From Burkholderia catarinensis (GTDB taxonomy: Bacteria > Pseudomonadota > Gammaproteobacteria > Burkholderiales > Burkholderiaceae): a stretch of 64,000 bases of DNA. Positions 11,158 through 20,406 of this stretch are shown piece by piece (within the stretch, counting starts at the first letter, position 1; each line of letters opens with the position of its first letter). Where the stretch lies: assembly GCF_001883705.2 (NCBI RefSeq), contig NZ_MDEQ02000004.1, positions 310,001 to 374,000 on the forward strand, given 5' to 3'. Made by a program: the position numbers and the translations under genes. Below the pieces are notes generated by a model. It did not search any database. It saw nothing but the letters and a program-made list of their open reading frames with translations, and was not told the DNA's origin.

Positions 11158-12120
11158 TTGGAACATTCGATCGCTCTCGTAACCGGCACCACCTCCGGGC
11201 TCGGTCATGCTGCAGCCCGCCTCCTTGCCGGAGAGGGCTGGCGCGAGATCATCATCACCGGGCGCAGCCTGGCTCGAACCCGGGAAACGGCCGCACAGCT
11301 TGCAGCGGAGACCAAAAGACAGATCTTCACGCCGCTCGAGCTGGACCTGAACACGCCCGCCAGCGTTCAGTCCGCCCTCGCCGCGCTTGTCAAGCGAGGT
11401 CGGCCGATCGATTTCCTGCTGCTCAATGCCGGGATGGTCCCAGGTAAGCAGCGGGTGATTACTACGGCGGGCGTCGAGGCTTCTCAGGCCCCGCTCATCG
11501 GCCATCATCAATTGACTGTCGGATTGCTCCGCGCCAACCTGCTGAGCCCCAACGCACGGATTGTTATCGCCAGCGCGGAACCTGCCCGAGGGGGCGTACC
11601 CATGTTCAAGTACACCGACGTCGACGCACTCGCTGCCAAATACCACGGAGGCGACCTGACCGCTGCTATGGAAGCCCTGCTTCGGAATGGGCCGAACGTG
11701 AGGTATGTGCCCAACAATGCGTATGCCGACGCGAAGCTCATCGTTGCTTGGTGGGCTGCGGCGCTGGCGCGTCGGCTACCTTCCGACATGGCCGTGTACG
11801 CTGTCTCGCCCGGTGCGGCGACCTCTACTAAGGTTTCGCGACAAGCTAGCCTGGCCGTGAAGTATCTGTTTATCCCAATCGCGAACCTCCTTCCCGGCAT
11901 GAATCAGACGCCGGAGACGGCGGCGGGCCGGTATATCCAGGCCTCGAAGTTCGGAACCGACGTCTCAGGGCAATTCTTCGCCTCGGCTGAAGGGAAGTTC
12001 TCAGGCCCAATTGAGGCGCAGCGCCACCCACACCTACACGATGGCGCTTTTCAAGAAGCCGCGTGGCAGGCCGTCGTCAACATCTCTGGCGTCAACCTCC
12101 CTGTCGTCAACTTGTCTTAA
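11158..12120 (+). CDS. Short-chain dehydrogenase/reductase 1
   Basis: A 320-residue NAD(P)-dependent SDR of the longer retinol-dehydrogenase/protochlorophyllide-reductase-like type. The cofactor motif is TGTTSGLG near the N-terminus (residues 9-16), with the second motif LLLNAG, and the catalytic YxxxK is in AYADAK. The start is TTG at 11158, placed 7 bases after CAGGGA; no ATG sits near a ribosome site. It is the first gene of a two-gene unit with the next SDR (48-base gap) and is divergent from the TetR gene. The substrate is not evident. Confidence 0.85.
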   Translation: MEHSIALVTGTTSGLGHAAARLLAGEGWREIIITGRSLARTRETAAQLAAETKRQIFTPLELDLNTPASVQSALAALVKRGRPIDFLLLNAGMVPGKQRVITTAGVEASQAPLIGHHQLTVGLLRANLLSPNARIVIASAEPARGGVPMFKYTDVDALAAKYHGGDLTAAMEALLRNGPNVRYVPNNAYADAKLIVAWWAAALARRLPSDMAVYAVSPGAATSTKVSRQASLAVKYLFIPIANLLPGMNQTPETAAGRYIQASKFGTDVSGQFFASAEGKFSGPIEAQRHPHLHDGAFQEAAWQAVVNISGVNLPVVNLS

Positions 12121-12168
12121 GCGATCACGGGAGCCGGGGCTCTGCGCTCAAACGCGAAGGAAACCTAA

Positions 12169-12915
12169 ATGTCACTATTGAAAAACAAGATTGCGGTCGT
12201 CACGGGCGGCACCAGCGGTATCGGCCTCGCGACTGCCAGGAGGTTCGTTGAAGAGGGGGCCTTTGTCTTCATCGCCGGTCGCCGTCAGGCGGAACTCGAA
12301 AAGGCCGTCGCGGAGATCGGCAAGAACGTCACCGGGGTAAAGACCGACATCTCAAAGCTCGATGACCTCGACCGCTTCTACGAGACCGTCGCGAAGAAGG
12401 GCAAGATCGACGTGATTTTTGCGAGCGCGGCCTTCGTTGAAAAAGCGATGACCGCCGACGCGACGCCCGAGCATTTCGACAATACATTCAACACCAACGC
12501 TCGCGGCACTTATTTCACCGTTCAAAAGGCTTTGCCTCACTTGAATGACGGAGCCTCCATCATCCTCGTGGCGTCCGCCGGAAAGAACAAAGGCTTACCG
12601 GGCCGCAGCACCTACAGCGCCACCAAGGCGGCGCTGAGGTCATTAGCCCGGACGTGGACCAGCGAGCTTAAAGAACGAAAGATCAGAACCAACGTGTTAA
12701 GCCCTGGCGCCGTTGAAACGCCGATGTTCAACGAACAATACCCCTCTCAGGATGCCGCCGCCGAAGCCCGCAAGCAGATCACTTTGATGACCCCGCTCAA
12801 CCGCCTGGGCCGCCCAGAAGAGATCGCCGCCGCTGCGCTGTTTCTTGCCTCGGACGAAAGCAGCTTCATCGCGGGTATTGACCTTCCGGTCGATGGCGGA
12901 TTAACAGCAGTTTGA
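12169..12915 (+). CDS. Short-chain dehydrogenase/reductase 2
   Basis: A classical 248-residue SDR. It has the cofactor loop TGGTSGIG (residues 12-19), the central NTNARGTYF, the catalytic serine in LVASAGKNKG, YSATK as YxxxK, and the family C-terminal LPVDGG. The ribosome binding site AAGGAAA precedes the ATG. The second gene of the TetR-controlled unit. It is closely related in layout to the third SDR downstream (same AGKNKG/ANVKG-LPG and DGG patterns), so the two probably arose by duplication. Oxidoreductase substrate unknown. Confidence 0.88.
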   Translation: MSLLKNKIAVVTGGTSGIGLATARRFVEEGAFVFIAGRRQAELEKAVAEIGKNVTGVKTDISKLDDLDRFYETVAKKGKIDVIFASAAFVEKAMTADATPEHFDNTFNTNARGTYFTVQKALPHLNDGASIILVASAGKNKGLPGRSTYSATKAALRSLARTWTSELKERKIRTNVLSPGAVETPMFNEQYPSQDAAAEARKQITLMTPLNRLGRPEEIAAAALFLASDESSFIAGIDLPVDGGLTAV

Positions 12916-12970
12916 GCAAAAAACAGAAGCCACACGGCAATTACAGTAGTTTGACTTAGGTTTCAAATTT

Positions 12971-13012
12971 CCTTGACACGGTCGTCGCGTCTAATTTTTT
13001 ACCAAATAGTTC
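12971..13012 (+). promoter_or_regulatory. Second copy of the CCTTGACAC / ACC(A)AATAGTTC promoter-operator
   Basis: CCTTGACAC at 12971-12979 and ACCAAATAGTTC at 13001-13012 repeat the arrangement at 11044-11085 with the same 30-base offset. The -10 is AT-rich but not canonical. It lies 42 bases before the third SDR gene, giving that gene its own promoter under the same presumed TetR control. Confidence 0.65.
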
Positions 13013-13053
13013 ACAAATCGCACACCAACCCCAACCTCGCAAAGAGAAAACAC

Positions 13054-13800
13054 ATGAAACGGTATCAAGATAAAAAGGTGGTCATTATTGGCGGCACGAG
13101 CGGCATGGGGCTCGCGACGGCGAAGATGCTCCTTGATGGAGGCGCGCGCGTACTGGTGACGGGTCTCTCGAAGGCCGGCCTGGAATCGGCGCAGAAAGAG
13201 ATTGGACAGAACGCCGTCGTGGTTTCGGGCGACGCACGATCGTTGACAGACATCGACACCCTCGCCGCTCAGGTAAAGGCCGAGTTCGACACCATCGACC
13301 TGCTTTTCGTCAACGCCGGGTTCAGCATTCCAACGCCTGTCGCGAACGTGACGGAGGCCGTCTACGACGAGGTGTTCAGCCTGAACGCCAAGGGCCCCTT
13401 TTTTGCGGTACAGAAGCTCACGCCGCTGATCAATCGGGGAGGCGCTGTCGTCCTCACGACCTCCGTCGCCAACGTCAAGGGACTGCCGGGCCAAGCCACA
13501 TATGGAGCCGCCAAGGCTGCGCTGCGGTCATTCGCCCGCGTGCTTGCCGCCGAGCTGCTTCCTCAGGAGATCCGCGTAAACGCGGTGTCGCCCGGCCCCA
13601 TCGACACGGGCATCCTCGAAAAGGTGTTCCCTACGGAAGAGATGCGTACACAGGTCAAGGGGCACACCGTCGGCATTATTCCCATGAAGCGCTTCGGGAC
13701 GTCGGAGGAAATCGCCAAGGCCGTCCTATTCCTTGCGTTCGACGCGACCTTCACTACCGGTGCGGAACTGCCGGTTGACGGCGGGTGGTCGCAGCTTTGA
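13054..13800 (+). CDS. Short-chain dehydrogenase/reductase 3
   Basis: A classical 248-residue SDR: cofactor motif GGTSGMG (residues 13-19), LLFVNAG, catalytic TTSVANVKG serine region, YGAAK as YxxxK, and LPVDGGWSQL at the end. The ATG at 13054 is chosen; the frame runs 27 codons further up through the promoter region. It is separated from SDR 2 by 138 bases with its own promoter-operator copy. Three SDRs under one TetR suggest a detoxification or carbonyl-reduction response, but this is inference. Confidence 0.87.
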   Translation: MKRYQDKKVVIIGGTSGMGLATAKMLLDGGARVLVTGLSKAGLESAQKEIGQNAVVVSGDARSLTDIDTLAAQVKAEFDTIDLLFVNAGFSIPTPVANVTEAVYDEVFSLNAKGPFFAVQKLTPLINRGGAVVLTTSVANVKGLPGQATYGAAKAALRSFARVLAAELLPQEIRVNAVSPGPIDTGILEKVFPTEEMRTQVKGHTVGIIPMKRFGTSEEIAKAVLFLAFDATFTTGAELPVDGGWSQL

Positions 13801-14071
13801 ACGCGGTACAGACTGCACGCGTCATCAGACGGGGGCTTCACGATGAATAGGTTGGCAGCCGTCCGCTACTCGACCGGATGAACGTCCGCGTCCGGGCGCT
13901 TGGTGTGGCCAGGCCGATGGCAGCTATCGGGTCGGGAGACGCACTGCCGACTGGTCGATTCTGGGAAGCGGAATTCCGCTGGCCGCTTTCCGGCGATGAA
14001 GTTGTAGATCGGGCTGACGCAACCCGATCCGGAGCGGCCATCAATTCGATGGCGGCCATTCGTCTTGCAAC

Positions 14072-14398
14072 CTATCGTGGTAGAACCGTCCTGTAATTCC
14101 AGCCTCGCGCTTGTGTTAGCCATTGATCGTACATCACTTGGCGATCTACCAGGTCCATGCTCTGCGCTGCCATGGCCATATACTCCAGCACGCGCCAGTT
14201 CGCATCGTCGCCTTTCCTGAAAGAGGCTTCGATTGCGTCCAACGCCAGTTCCAACTCGTTGTGCTTCAAGAACCCCTCAAACTCTGCGATCTCATCCGCG
14301 CAAACGCCCTCGGCAGCTTCCGAGAGGTGGGCTCGCGCCTCGCGAAGATACTCCGAGGTTCTGCTCCAGCTCGAGTGGAAATCGCGATCAGCCGGCAT
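14072..14398 (-). CDS. Hypothetical 108-residue acidic helical protein
   Basis: Starts at MPADRDF, preceded by AAAGAGAA at ribosome-site distance. The sequence is predicted all-helical and acidic, with HSSWSRTSEYLREARAHLSEAAEG and FLKHNELELALDAIEASF. I recognise no family. The size, acidity and helix content would suit a small immunity-type or adaptor protein, but nothing around it is a toxin. It lies alone between the SDR block and the ppiC-like gene, at the right edge of what may be the transferred segment. Confidence 0.6.
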   Translation of the reverse strand: MPADRDFHSSWSRTSEYLREARAHLSEAAEGVCADEIAEFEGFLKHNELELALDAIEASFRKGDDANWRVLEYMAMAAQSMDLVDRQVMYDQWLTQARGWNYRTVLPR

Positions 14399-14540
14399 AT
14401 GAGTTCTCTTTAGGTCGGACGTGCTCGATTGTCGGCAATTTAAACCCGAATGCCGACAGTCCTCCCCGCGTTCCCCGGTAATCTGCGATGAACCTTTTTT
14501 TGCACGCCGGCTGACTGCCGGCACCTTGCGATGCGCGCGC

Positions 14541-14576
14541 CAAAAGAAAAAGCCGCTCCCGATGATGGAGAGCGGC
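14541..14576 (-). terminator. Intrinsic terminator of the parvulin-bolA-yciB genes
   Basis: On the minus strand the stem GCCGCTC/GAGCGGC (14570-14576 with 14552-14558) is followed by a T-rich tract (complement of 14541-14551). It lies about 30 bases after the stop of the isomerase gene. Confidence 0.85.
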
Positions 14577-14607
14577 CTTTCGATTGCGCTGGCGACGAGC
14601 GCCGGCG

Positions 14608-15390
14608 TTACTGGATCTTCGCCTGCTGGCGCAGGCCTTCCTCGAACGCCTGCAGCTTCTGCTGCACGATCTGCTGCGCGATCTGTGCCTTCACCTGCTC
14701 GAGCGGCGGCGGCGCGATGTCGCGGATGTCGTCGACGCGGATGATGTGCCAGCCGAACTGCGTCTTCACCGGCGCGTCGGTCATCTGGCCTTTCTGCAGC
14801 TTCTGCGCGGCCGCCGCGAATTCCGGCACGTACGCCTTCGGGTCGGACCAGTCGAGATCGCCGCCGTTCTTGCCCGAACCCGGATCCTTCGAGTATTGCT
14901 TCGCGAGATCCTCGAACTTCGCGCCGGCCTTGATCTTCGCGATCAGGTCCTTCGCTTGCTGCTCGTTGTCGACGAGGATGTGGTGCAGGTGGTACTCGCG
15001 ATTGCCGCCGGCGCCCTTGACGAGGTCGTCGTAGCGCGCCTTCACTTCGGCGTCGGTCGGCTGGTTCTTCTTCAGGAAGCTCTCGATCATCGAACGCAGC
15101 ACGACGGTCTGTTGAGCGACGGCGACCTGCGCCTTCACGTCCGGACGGTTCGGGATGCCTTCCCGGATCGCTTCCTGCATCAGGATTTCGCGGTTCACGA
15201 GTTCCTGGCGAACGGCCTGCTGCAGTTGCGGGCCGTCGGTCTGGCCTTGCTGGACGAGCTGCGCGACCATCGCGTCGGCGCGCGACTTCGGAATCGGCGT
15301 GCCGTTGACGACGGCGATGTTCTGGGCAAATGCCGGTGCCGCTGCGAAAGCAGCCGCCGCGACCCACAGGCGGGGGGATTTCAGGATCAT
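14608..15390 (-). CDS. Periplasmic parvulin-type peptidylprolyl isomerase
   Basis: A 260-residue PpiC/PrsA-like foldase. It has a Sec signal peptide (hydrophobic AAAAFAAAPAFA, cleavage expected after Ala22), an N-terminal helical chaperone part, and a rotamase domain with the hallmarks YHLHHILV, SKDPGSGKNGGDLDW and TQFGWHIIRVDD. It assists proline isomerisation and folding of exported or outer-membrane proteins. It is followed by the terminator and preceded closely by bolA (18-base gap), so bolA and the isomerase are probably one transcript. Confidence 0.93.
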   Translation of the reverse strand: MILKSPRLWVAAAAFAAAPAFAQNIAVVNGTPIPKSRADAMVAQLVQQGQTDGPQLQQAVRQELVNREILMQEAIREGIPNRPDVKAQVAVAQQTVVLRSMIESFLKKNQPTDAEVKARYDDLVKGAGGNREYHLHHILVDNEQQAKDLIAKIKAGAKFEDLAKQYSKDPGSGKNGGDLDWSDPKAYVPEFAAAAQKLQKGQMTDAPVKTQFGWHIIRVDDIRDIAPPPLEQVKAQIAQQIVQQKLQAFEEGLRQQAKIQ

Positions 15391-15408
15391 CGGGAATTCC
15401 TAATGAGA

Positions 15409-15717
15409 CTAGATAGAAGATTCGTTGAATTCTTCGGGCGTATAAGCCACGATCGCGAGCGCGTGAATGCCGCGCTGCATCGCATCAGCGAGCGCATCAT
15501 ACACCAGCCGGTGCCGCGCGACGCGCGGCTTGCCCGTGAAGGCGGCCGACACGATCGTGACCGTGTAGTGGCCGCCGGAGGCCGCGCCGGCGTGGCCCGC
15601 GTGCTGCGCGCTGTCGTCGCGCACGGCGAGCGACAGCGGCGCGAGCGACGCGGTGAGACGCGCTTCGATCAGCGCGATGCGTTCGTCGGGCGATGCGTGG
15701 AGAAAGGCGTCCGTCAT
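15409..15717 (-). CDS. bolA: BolA family protein
   Basis: A 102-residue BolA-fold protein with the KPRVARHRLVYDALADAM helix region typical of the family; the RHRLVY motif carries the conserved histidine used with monothiol glutaredoxins in Fe-S handling. It may also act as a morphology or transcription regulator. Only 1 base separates it from the yciB stop, so the two are translationally linked. Confidence 0.92.
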   Translation of the reverse strand: MTDAFLHASPDERIALIEARLTASLAPLSLAVRDDSAQHAGHAGAASGGHYTVTIVSAAFTGKPRVARHRLVYDALADAMQRGIHALAIVAYTPEEFNESSI

Positions 15718-15718
15718 G

Positions 15719-16249
15719 TCACTCGTCCTTCAGGTACTTCGTGAGCCACAGGCTCTGCAGAATGATGAACACGACCATCGCGCCCGTCGTGCCGAACAGC
15801 TTGAAGTTCACCCATTGCGATTCGGTGAAGTTGTGCACCACGTACAGGTTCGCGACGCCGAGCACCGCGAAGAACAGCGCCCATGCGGCGTTCAGCTTGT
15901 CCCACACCGGGTGCGGCAGCGTGAGCTGCTTGCCCATCATCTTCTCGATCAGGTTGTTGCCGAACGCATAGCGCGCGGCGAGCAGCCCGATCGCAAACAA
16001 CCAGTACAGCACAGTCGGTTTCCATTGAATGAATTTCTCGTCATGCAGGACGAGGGTGGCCCCGCCGAAGACGACGATCACGCCGAGGCTGACCCACAGC
16101 ATCGTGTCGACCTTCCGGTGCCGGAAGGCGACCCACGCGACCTGGGCCAGCGTCGCGACGATCGCGACGGCGGTGGCGGTGAAGATGCCCCAGACCTTGA
16201 AGGCGACAAAAAACAGGATGATCGGAAACAGATCGAACAGGAATTTCAT
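15719..16249 (-). CDS. yciB: Inner-membrane septation protein A (YciB)
   Basis: A 176-residue integral membrane protein with five or so hydrophobic segments, beginning [18 protein letters not shown], the diagnostic N-terminus of YciB/IspZ. The family motifs [13 protein letters not shown] and [14 protein letters not shown] are present. YciB interacts with cell-envelope and division proteins and helps maintain envelope integrity. First gene of the yciB-bolA-isomerase transcript. An inverted repeat (AGGCCGC/GCGGCCT) upstream at about 16,270-16,290 lacks a long T tract. Confidence 0.96.
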   Translation of the reverse strand: MKFLFDLFPIILFFVAFKVWGIFTATAVAIVATLAQVAWVAFRHRKVDTMLWVSLGVIVVFGGATLVLHDEKFIQWKPTVLYWLFAIGLLAARYAFGNNLIEKMMGKQLTLPHPVWDKLNAAWALFFAVLGVANLYVVHNFTESQWVNFKLFGTTGAMVVFIILQSLWLTKYLKDE

Positions 16250-16378
16250 GGCGCTCGCAGCTGCGTGACAGGCCGCTTGCGCGGCCTTTCACCGTTGTAG
16301 GGACCCGCCAGGCACCGTCGTCGCGGATCAGGGCGGCCGGCCCGAGGCTGGCCGCCCGGCAGATCCGCCCGGCGCCGC

Positions 16379-16810
16379 TTATTCGTTTTCGGGTCGGGAC
16401 TCGAAGTTTAACGCAGCCGAATTGATGCAGTACCGCAAACCGGTCGTGTCGCGCGGTCCGTCCTCGAAGACGTGGCCGAGATGCGCACCGCAGTGGTTGC
16501 AGCGAACCTCGACGCGCACCATCCCGTGCGAGCGGTCGACCTTTTCGTCGATCACCTCGCCGTTGAGTGGCTTGAAGTAGCTGGGCCAGCCGCAGCCCGA
16601 GTGGAATTTGGAACCGGATTCGAACAGCGGCGTGCTGCAGACGACGCATTTGTAGATGCCGGCGTCTTCGGTGTCGGTGTATTCGCCGGTGAACGCGCGC
16701 TCGGTCGCCGCATGCTGCGTGACCTCGTACTGCATCGGCGTGAGCCGGCGGCGCAGCTCGGCATCGTCCTTCTCATACGGGAAGGTCTTGTCGTCGGAAT
16801 CGTGGGACAT
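16379..16810 (-). CDS. msrB: Peptide-methionine (R)-S-oxide reductase
   Basis: Repairs the R epimer of methionine sulfoxide. The 143-residue product has both zinc CxxC pairs (C55/C58 and C104/C107), the active-site region [12 protein letters not shown], and the catalytic cysteine C128 in [11 protein letters not shown]. This is the full-length family size. It lies 46 bases from the selO gene on the same strand, so the two may be co-transcribed; both serve oxidative-stress protection. Confidence 0.97.
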   Translation of the reverse strand: MSHDSDDKTFPYEKDDAELRRRLTPMQYEVTQHAATERAFTGEYTDTEDAGIYKCVVCSTPLFESGSKFHSGCGWPSYFKPLNGEVIDEKVDRSHGMVRVEVRCNHCGAHLGHVFEDGPRDTTGLRYCINSAALNFESRPENE

Positions 16811-16855
16811 GTGGGGTTCTCCTGATGGGTCGGTCGATACGCGCGGGTTGGCGCT

Positions 16856-18424
16856 TCAGGACGAGCAGCTCACTTCGAGCGACCCGGCCCAGTCGGGCGG
16901 CAATGCTGCGTACGCTTCATGCTCCGGTTGTTCGTCGAACGGCCGGCGCAGTACCTGTGCGAGCCGTTCGACTTCCGAAAAATCCTTTTCCTTCGCGCGC
17001 CGGATCGCGACTTCGGCCAGATGGTTGCGAAGCACGTATTTCGGGTTCGCGCGGTTCATCGCGGCCGCGCGTGCCGCGTCGTCGCGCGTTTCCTCGGACA
17101 GCCGCGCGCGGTAGAGGTTCGCCCACGCATCGAATGCGTCGCGGTCGATGAACAGGTCGCGCACGGGTGCGTCGCGGCTCGCGTCGTGCTTCGAGATCTG
17201 CGCGAGCCGGCGGAACGTCAGCGTGAAATCTGCGTGGCTCGCATGCATCGTCTCGAGCAGCTTGTTGGCGAGTTCGGCATCGTTCTCGCGTTCGAGCTCG
17301 AGGCCGAGCTTCGCGCGCATCGCGCGTTCGAGCGCGGGGCCGAAACGTTCCGGGAACTTCGCGAGCACGGCCTGCGCGTCGTCCACCGCGCGCTCGGCGC
17401 GCGCATCGTCGTCCGCGATGCCGTGCTGCAGCCCGATCAGCGGCAGCAGCGCCTGCGCGAGGCAGTAGCAGTTCCAGTGCGCGATGCGCGGCTGCATCCG
17501 GTACGCGTAGCGGCCGCTCGTGTCCGAATGGTTGCAGATGTGGTTCGCGTCGAACGCATCGACGAAGCCGAACGGGCCGTAGTCGATCGTCACGCCGAGG
17601 ATCGACATGTTGTCGGTGTTCATCACGCCATGGCAGAAGCCGACGGCCTGCCACTGCGCGACGAGGTCGGCCGTGCGCAGCGTCGCGGCTTCGAGCAGCG
17701 CGAGGTAGGGATCGTCCGCGTCACGGCACGCCGGATAGAAGCGGTCGATCACGTGATCGGCGAGCTGGCGCAGCAGGTCGGGGCGATCGTTCGAGAAGAA
17801 GTGCTCGAAGTGGCCGAAGCGCACGAAGCTCTCCGACACGCGCGTGACGACGGCCGATGTTTCGATCTCCTCGCGCACCACCGGCTGGTCGGAGCCGATC
17901 ACCGTCAGCGCGCGCGTGGTCGGGATGCCGAGATGATGCATCGCTTCCGAGCACAGGAATTCGCGGATCGACGAGCGCAGCACCGCGCGGCCGTCGCCCA
18001 TTCGCGAGTACGGCGTGCGGCCGCTGCCTTTCAGTTGCAGCTCGTAGCGGCGGCCGTCGGTGCCGGTGCGCTCGCCGATCGTCAGCGCGCGGCCGTCGCC
18101 GAGCTGGCCGGCCCACACGCCGAACTGGTGGCCGGAATATACCGATGCATACGGCATCGCGTTCGCGGGCCAGTCGCGTGTCGGATTGCCGGCGAACAGC
18201 TCGGCGAAGCCGGGCTGCGCGGCGATCGATGGCGGCAGGTCGAGCAACTGCGCGACTTCGCCGGACAAGCCGACGACATACGGCGCGGCAAGCGGCGCGG
18301 CCGGCAGCCGCGTATGAAACGCGTCGCCAAGCTGGACGAACGCGCCAACGGCTGGCGCGCCGAGCGTGGCGGCGAGGTCGGGGAGGGTGTCAGCCGTATC
18401 GGCTGCGCTTCGGGAAAACGACAT
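16856..18424 (-). CDS. selO: Protein adenylyltransferase SelO (YdiU family)
   Basis: A 522-residue pseudokinase-fold enzyme that transfers AMP to Ser, Thr or Tyr of target proteins, with a role in redox homeostasis. Diagnostic segments are [63 protein letters not shown] and [11 protein letters not shown]. Unlike eukaryotic SelO it ends in an ordinary C-terminus (EVSCSS) without visible selenocysteine. The start MSFSRSA at 18424 is preferred over the upstream in-frame start at 18502. Transcribed with msrB. Confidence 0.95.
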   Translation of the reverse strand: MSFSRSAADTADTLPDLAATLGAPAVGAFVQLGDAFHTRLPAAPLAAPYVVGLSGEVAQLLDLPPSIAAQPGFAELFAGNPTRDWPANAMPYASVYSGHQFGVWAGQLGDGRALTIGERTGTDGRRYELQLKGSGRTPYSRMGDGRAVLRSSIREFLCSEAMHHLGIPTTRALTVIGSDQPVVREEIETSAVVTRVSESFVRFGHFEHFFSNDRPDLLRQLADHVIDRFYPACRDADDPYLALLEAATLRTADLVAQWQAVGFCHGVMNTDNMSILGVTIDYGPFGFVDAFDANHICNHSDTSGRYAYRMQPRIAHWNCYCLAQALLPLIGLQHGIADDDARAERAVDDAQAVLAKFPERFGPALERAMRAKLGLELERENDAELANKLLETMHASHADFTLTFRRLAQISKHDASRDAPVRDLFIDRDAFDAWANLYRARLSEETRDDAARAAAMNRANPKYVLRNHLAEVAIRRAKEKDFSEVERLAQVLRRPFDEQPEHEAYAALPPDWAGSLEVSCSS

Positions 18425-18573
18425 GTTGAGCGCCTCTGGGTAAGCCGATATTGTAAGGCGGCGCCGCGCCGCCCGCATGGCGGCCCGCGCACCGTGCGCC
18501 ACGCCCGTCCGGGCCGCTGACGGGCGTACGCCGGGCTGGTCACCGATTCGCGTCCTCCAGGGAGAACAAGACG

Positions 18574-20217
18574 ATGGGTAAGCCGTTGCTGGGCCAGATG
18601 ATGGACATGCCGTTGCTGGTGTCCTCGCTGATCGCGCATGCCGCGCGGCATGCCGGCGACACGGAGATCGTGTCGAAGCGCGTGGAAGGCGACCTGCATC
18701 GCTACACGTACCGCGATTGCGAACGCCGCGCGAAGCGGCTTGCTCAGGCGCTTGCGCGGCTCGGCGTCGAAACCGGCGACCGCGTCGGCACGCTGGCGTG
18801 GAACGGCTACCGGCATCTGGAGGCCTACTACGGGATCGGCGGCATGGGCGCCGTGTGCCACACGATCAACCCGCGCCTCTTCCCCGAGCAGATCGCGTAC
18901 ATCGTCAATCACGCGGAAGACTGCTACGTCCTCTTCGACATCAATTTCGCGCCGCTCGTCGACGCGATCGCGCCGCAGTGCCCGCACGTGAAGGGCTGGA
19001 TCGCGATGACGGATGCCGCGCACCTGCCGTCCGGCGCGACGCCGTTCCTCTGCTACGAAACGCTCGTCGAAGCCGAGGACGGCCGCTACGACTGGCCGCG
19101 CCTCGACGAGCAGCAGGCGTCGGGGCTCTGCTACACGTCGGGCACGACCGGCAACCCGAAGGGCGTGCTGTATTCGAATCGCTCGACCGTGCTGCACGCG
19201 TACGGCGCCGCGCTGCCCGACGCGATGAACCTGTCCGCGATGGACGCGGTGCTGCCTGTCGTGCCGATGTTCCACGTCAATGCGTGGGGGTTGCCGTACG
19301 CGGTGCCGCTCACGGGCGGCAAGCTCGTGCTGCCCGGCAAGGGTCTCGACGGGAAGTCGCTGTACGAGTTGATGGAGGCCGAGCGCGTGACGTTTTCCGC
19401 GGGCGTGCCGACCGTGTGGCTCGGCCTGCTCAACTACATGCGCGAAGCCGGCGTGCGTTTCTCGACGCTGAACCGCACGGTGATCGGCGGCTCTGCATGC
19501 CCGCCCGCGATGCTGCGCACGTTCGAGGACGAATACGGCGTGCGCGTGATCCATGCGTGGGGGATGACCGAACTGTCGCCGCTCGGCACGCTCGCGAAGC
19601 TCAACTGGGCGCAGTCGCAGCGGCCGCTCGACGCGCAACGCCGGCTGCTCGAGAAGCAGGGGCGCGTGATCTGCGGCGTCGACATGCGCATCGTCGGCGA
19701 GGACGGCCATGAGCTGCCGTGGGACGGCGTCGCGTTCGGCGAACTGCAGGTGCGCGGACCGTGGGTGATCGACCACTATTTTCGCGGCGATGCGTCGCCG
19801 CTGTCGGACGGCTGGTTCCCGACCGGCGACGTCGCGACGATCGACCCCGACGGCTTCCTGCAGATCACCGACCGCAGCAAGGACGTGATCAAGTCGGGCG
19901 GCGAGTGGATCAGCTCGATCGACCTCGAGAACGTCGCGATCGCGCACCCGGGCGTGGCCGAAGCCGCCTGCATCGCCTGTGCGCACCCGAAATGGACCGA
20001 GCGCCCGCTGCTCGTCGTGGTGCCGCGCGAAGGGGCGAACCTGAGCCGCGAGACGCTGCTCGCGTTCTACGAAGGCAAGGTCGCGAAATGGTGGATCCCC
20101 GACGACGTCGTATTCGTCGAATCGCTGCCGCACACCGCGACCGGCAAGCTGCAGAAGCTGAAGCTGCGCGAGACGTTCCGCGATTACGTGTTGCCGACGG
20201 CGGTGTGCGAGCCGTAA
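18574..20217 (+). CDS. AMP-forming acyl-CoA synthetase
   Basis: Activates a carboxylic acid to its acyl-CoA. The 547 residues carry the P-loop [12 protein letters not shown] (about residues 187-198), the adenylate motif [12 protein letters not shown], and the hinge/C-domain sequences [30 protein letters not shown] and TGKLQKLKL. It resembles the medium/long-chain and 3-methylmercaptopropionyl-CoA ligase group. A clear ribosome site (AGGGAGAA) precedes the ATG. It heads a rightward fatty-acid degradation set, suggesting it feeds the two beta-oxidation genes behind it. Confidence 0.92.
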   Translation: MGKPLLGQMMDMPLLVSSLIAHAARHAGDTEIVSKRVEGDLHRYTYRDCERRAKRLAQALARLGVETGDRVGTLAWNGYRHLEAYYGIGGMGAVCHTINPRLFPEQIAYIVNHAEDCYVLFDINFAPLVDAIAPQCPHVKGWIAMTDAAHLPSGATPFLCYETLVEAEDGRYDWPRLDEQQASGLCYTSGTTGNPKGVLYSNRSTVLHAYGAALPDAMNLSAMDAVLPVVPMFHVNAWGLPYAVPLTGGKLVLPGKGLDGKSLYELMEAERVTFSAGVPTVWLGLLNYMREAGVRFSTLNRTVIGGSACPPAMLRTFEDEYGVRVIHAWGMTELSPLGTLAKLNWAQSQRPLDAQRRLLEKQGRVICGVDMRIVGEDGHELPWDGVAFGELQVRGPWVIDHYFRGDASPLSDGWFPTGDVATIDPDGFLQITDRSKDVIKSGGEWISSIDLENVAIAHPGVAEAACIACAHPKWTERPLLVVVPREGANLSRETLLAFYEGKVAKWWIPDDVVFVESLPHTATGKLQKLKLRETFRDYVLPTAVCEP

Positions 20218-20406
20218 GGCCGGCGCCCGGGCCGTTGACGGCCCGCGATCCGGTCGCCCGATCCGTCCCCGGATCGGGAACAAAATTCAAATTGAACGAC
20301 CGTGCTTTTTCGTTGTATGCTGCCTCAGTTCATCCGGACACGCGGCTGTTCGACCGCGCACAATGACGCGTAGCCACCCCGGCGCGCGATGCATGGAGGC
20401 AGGCAG

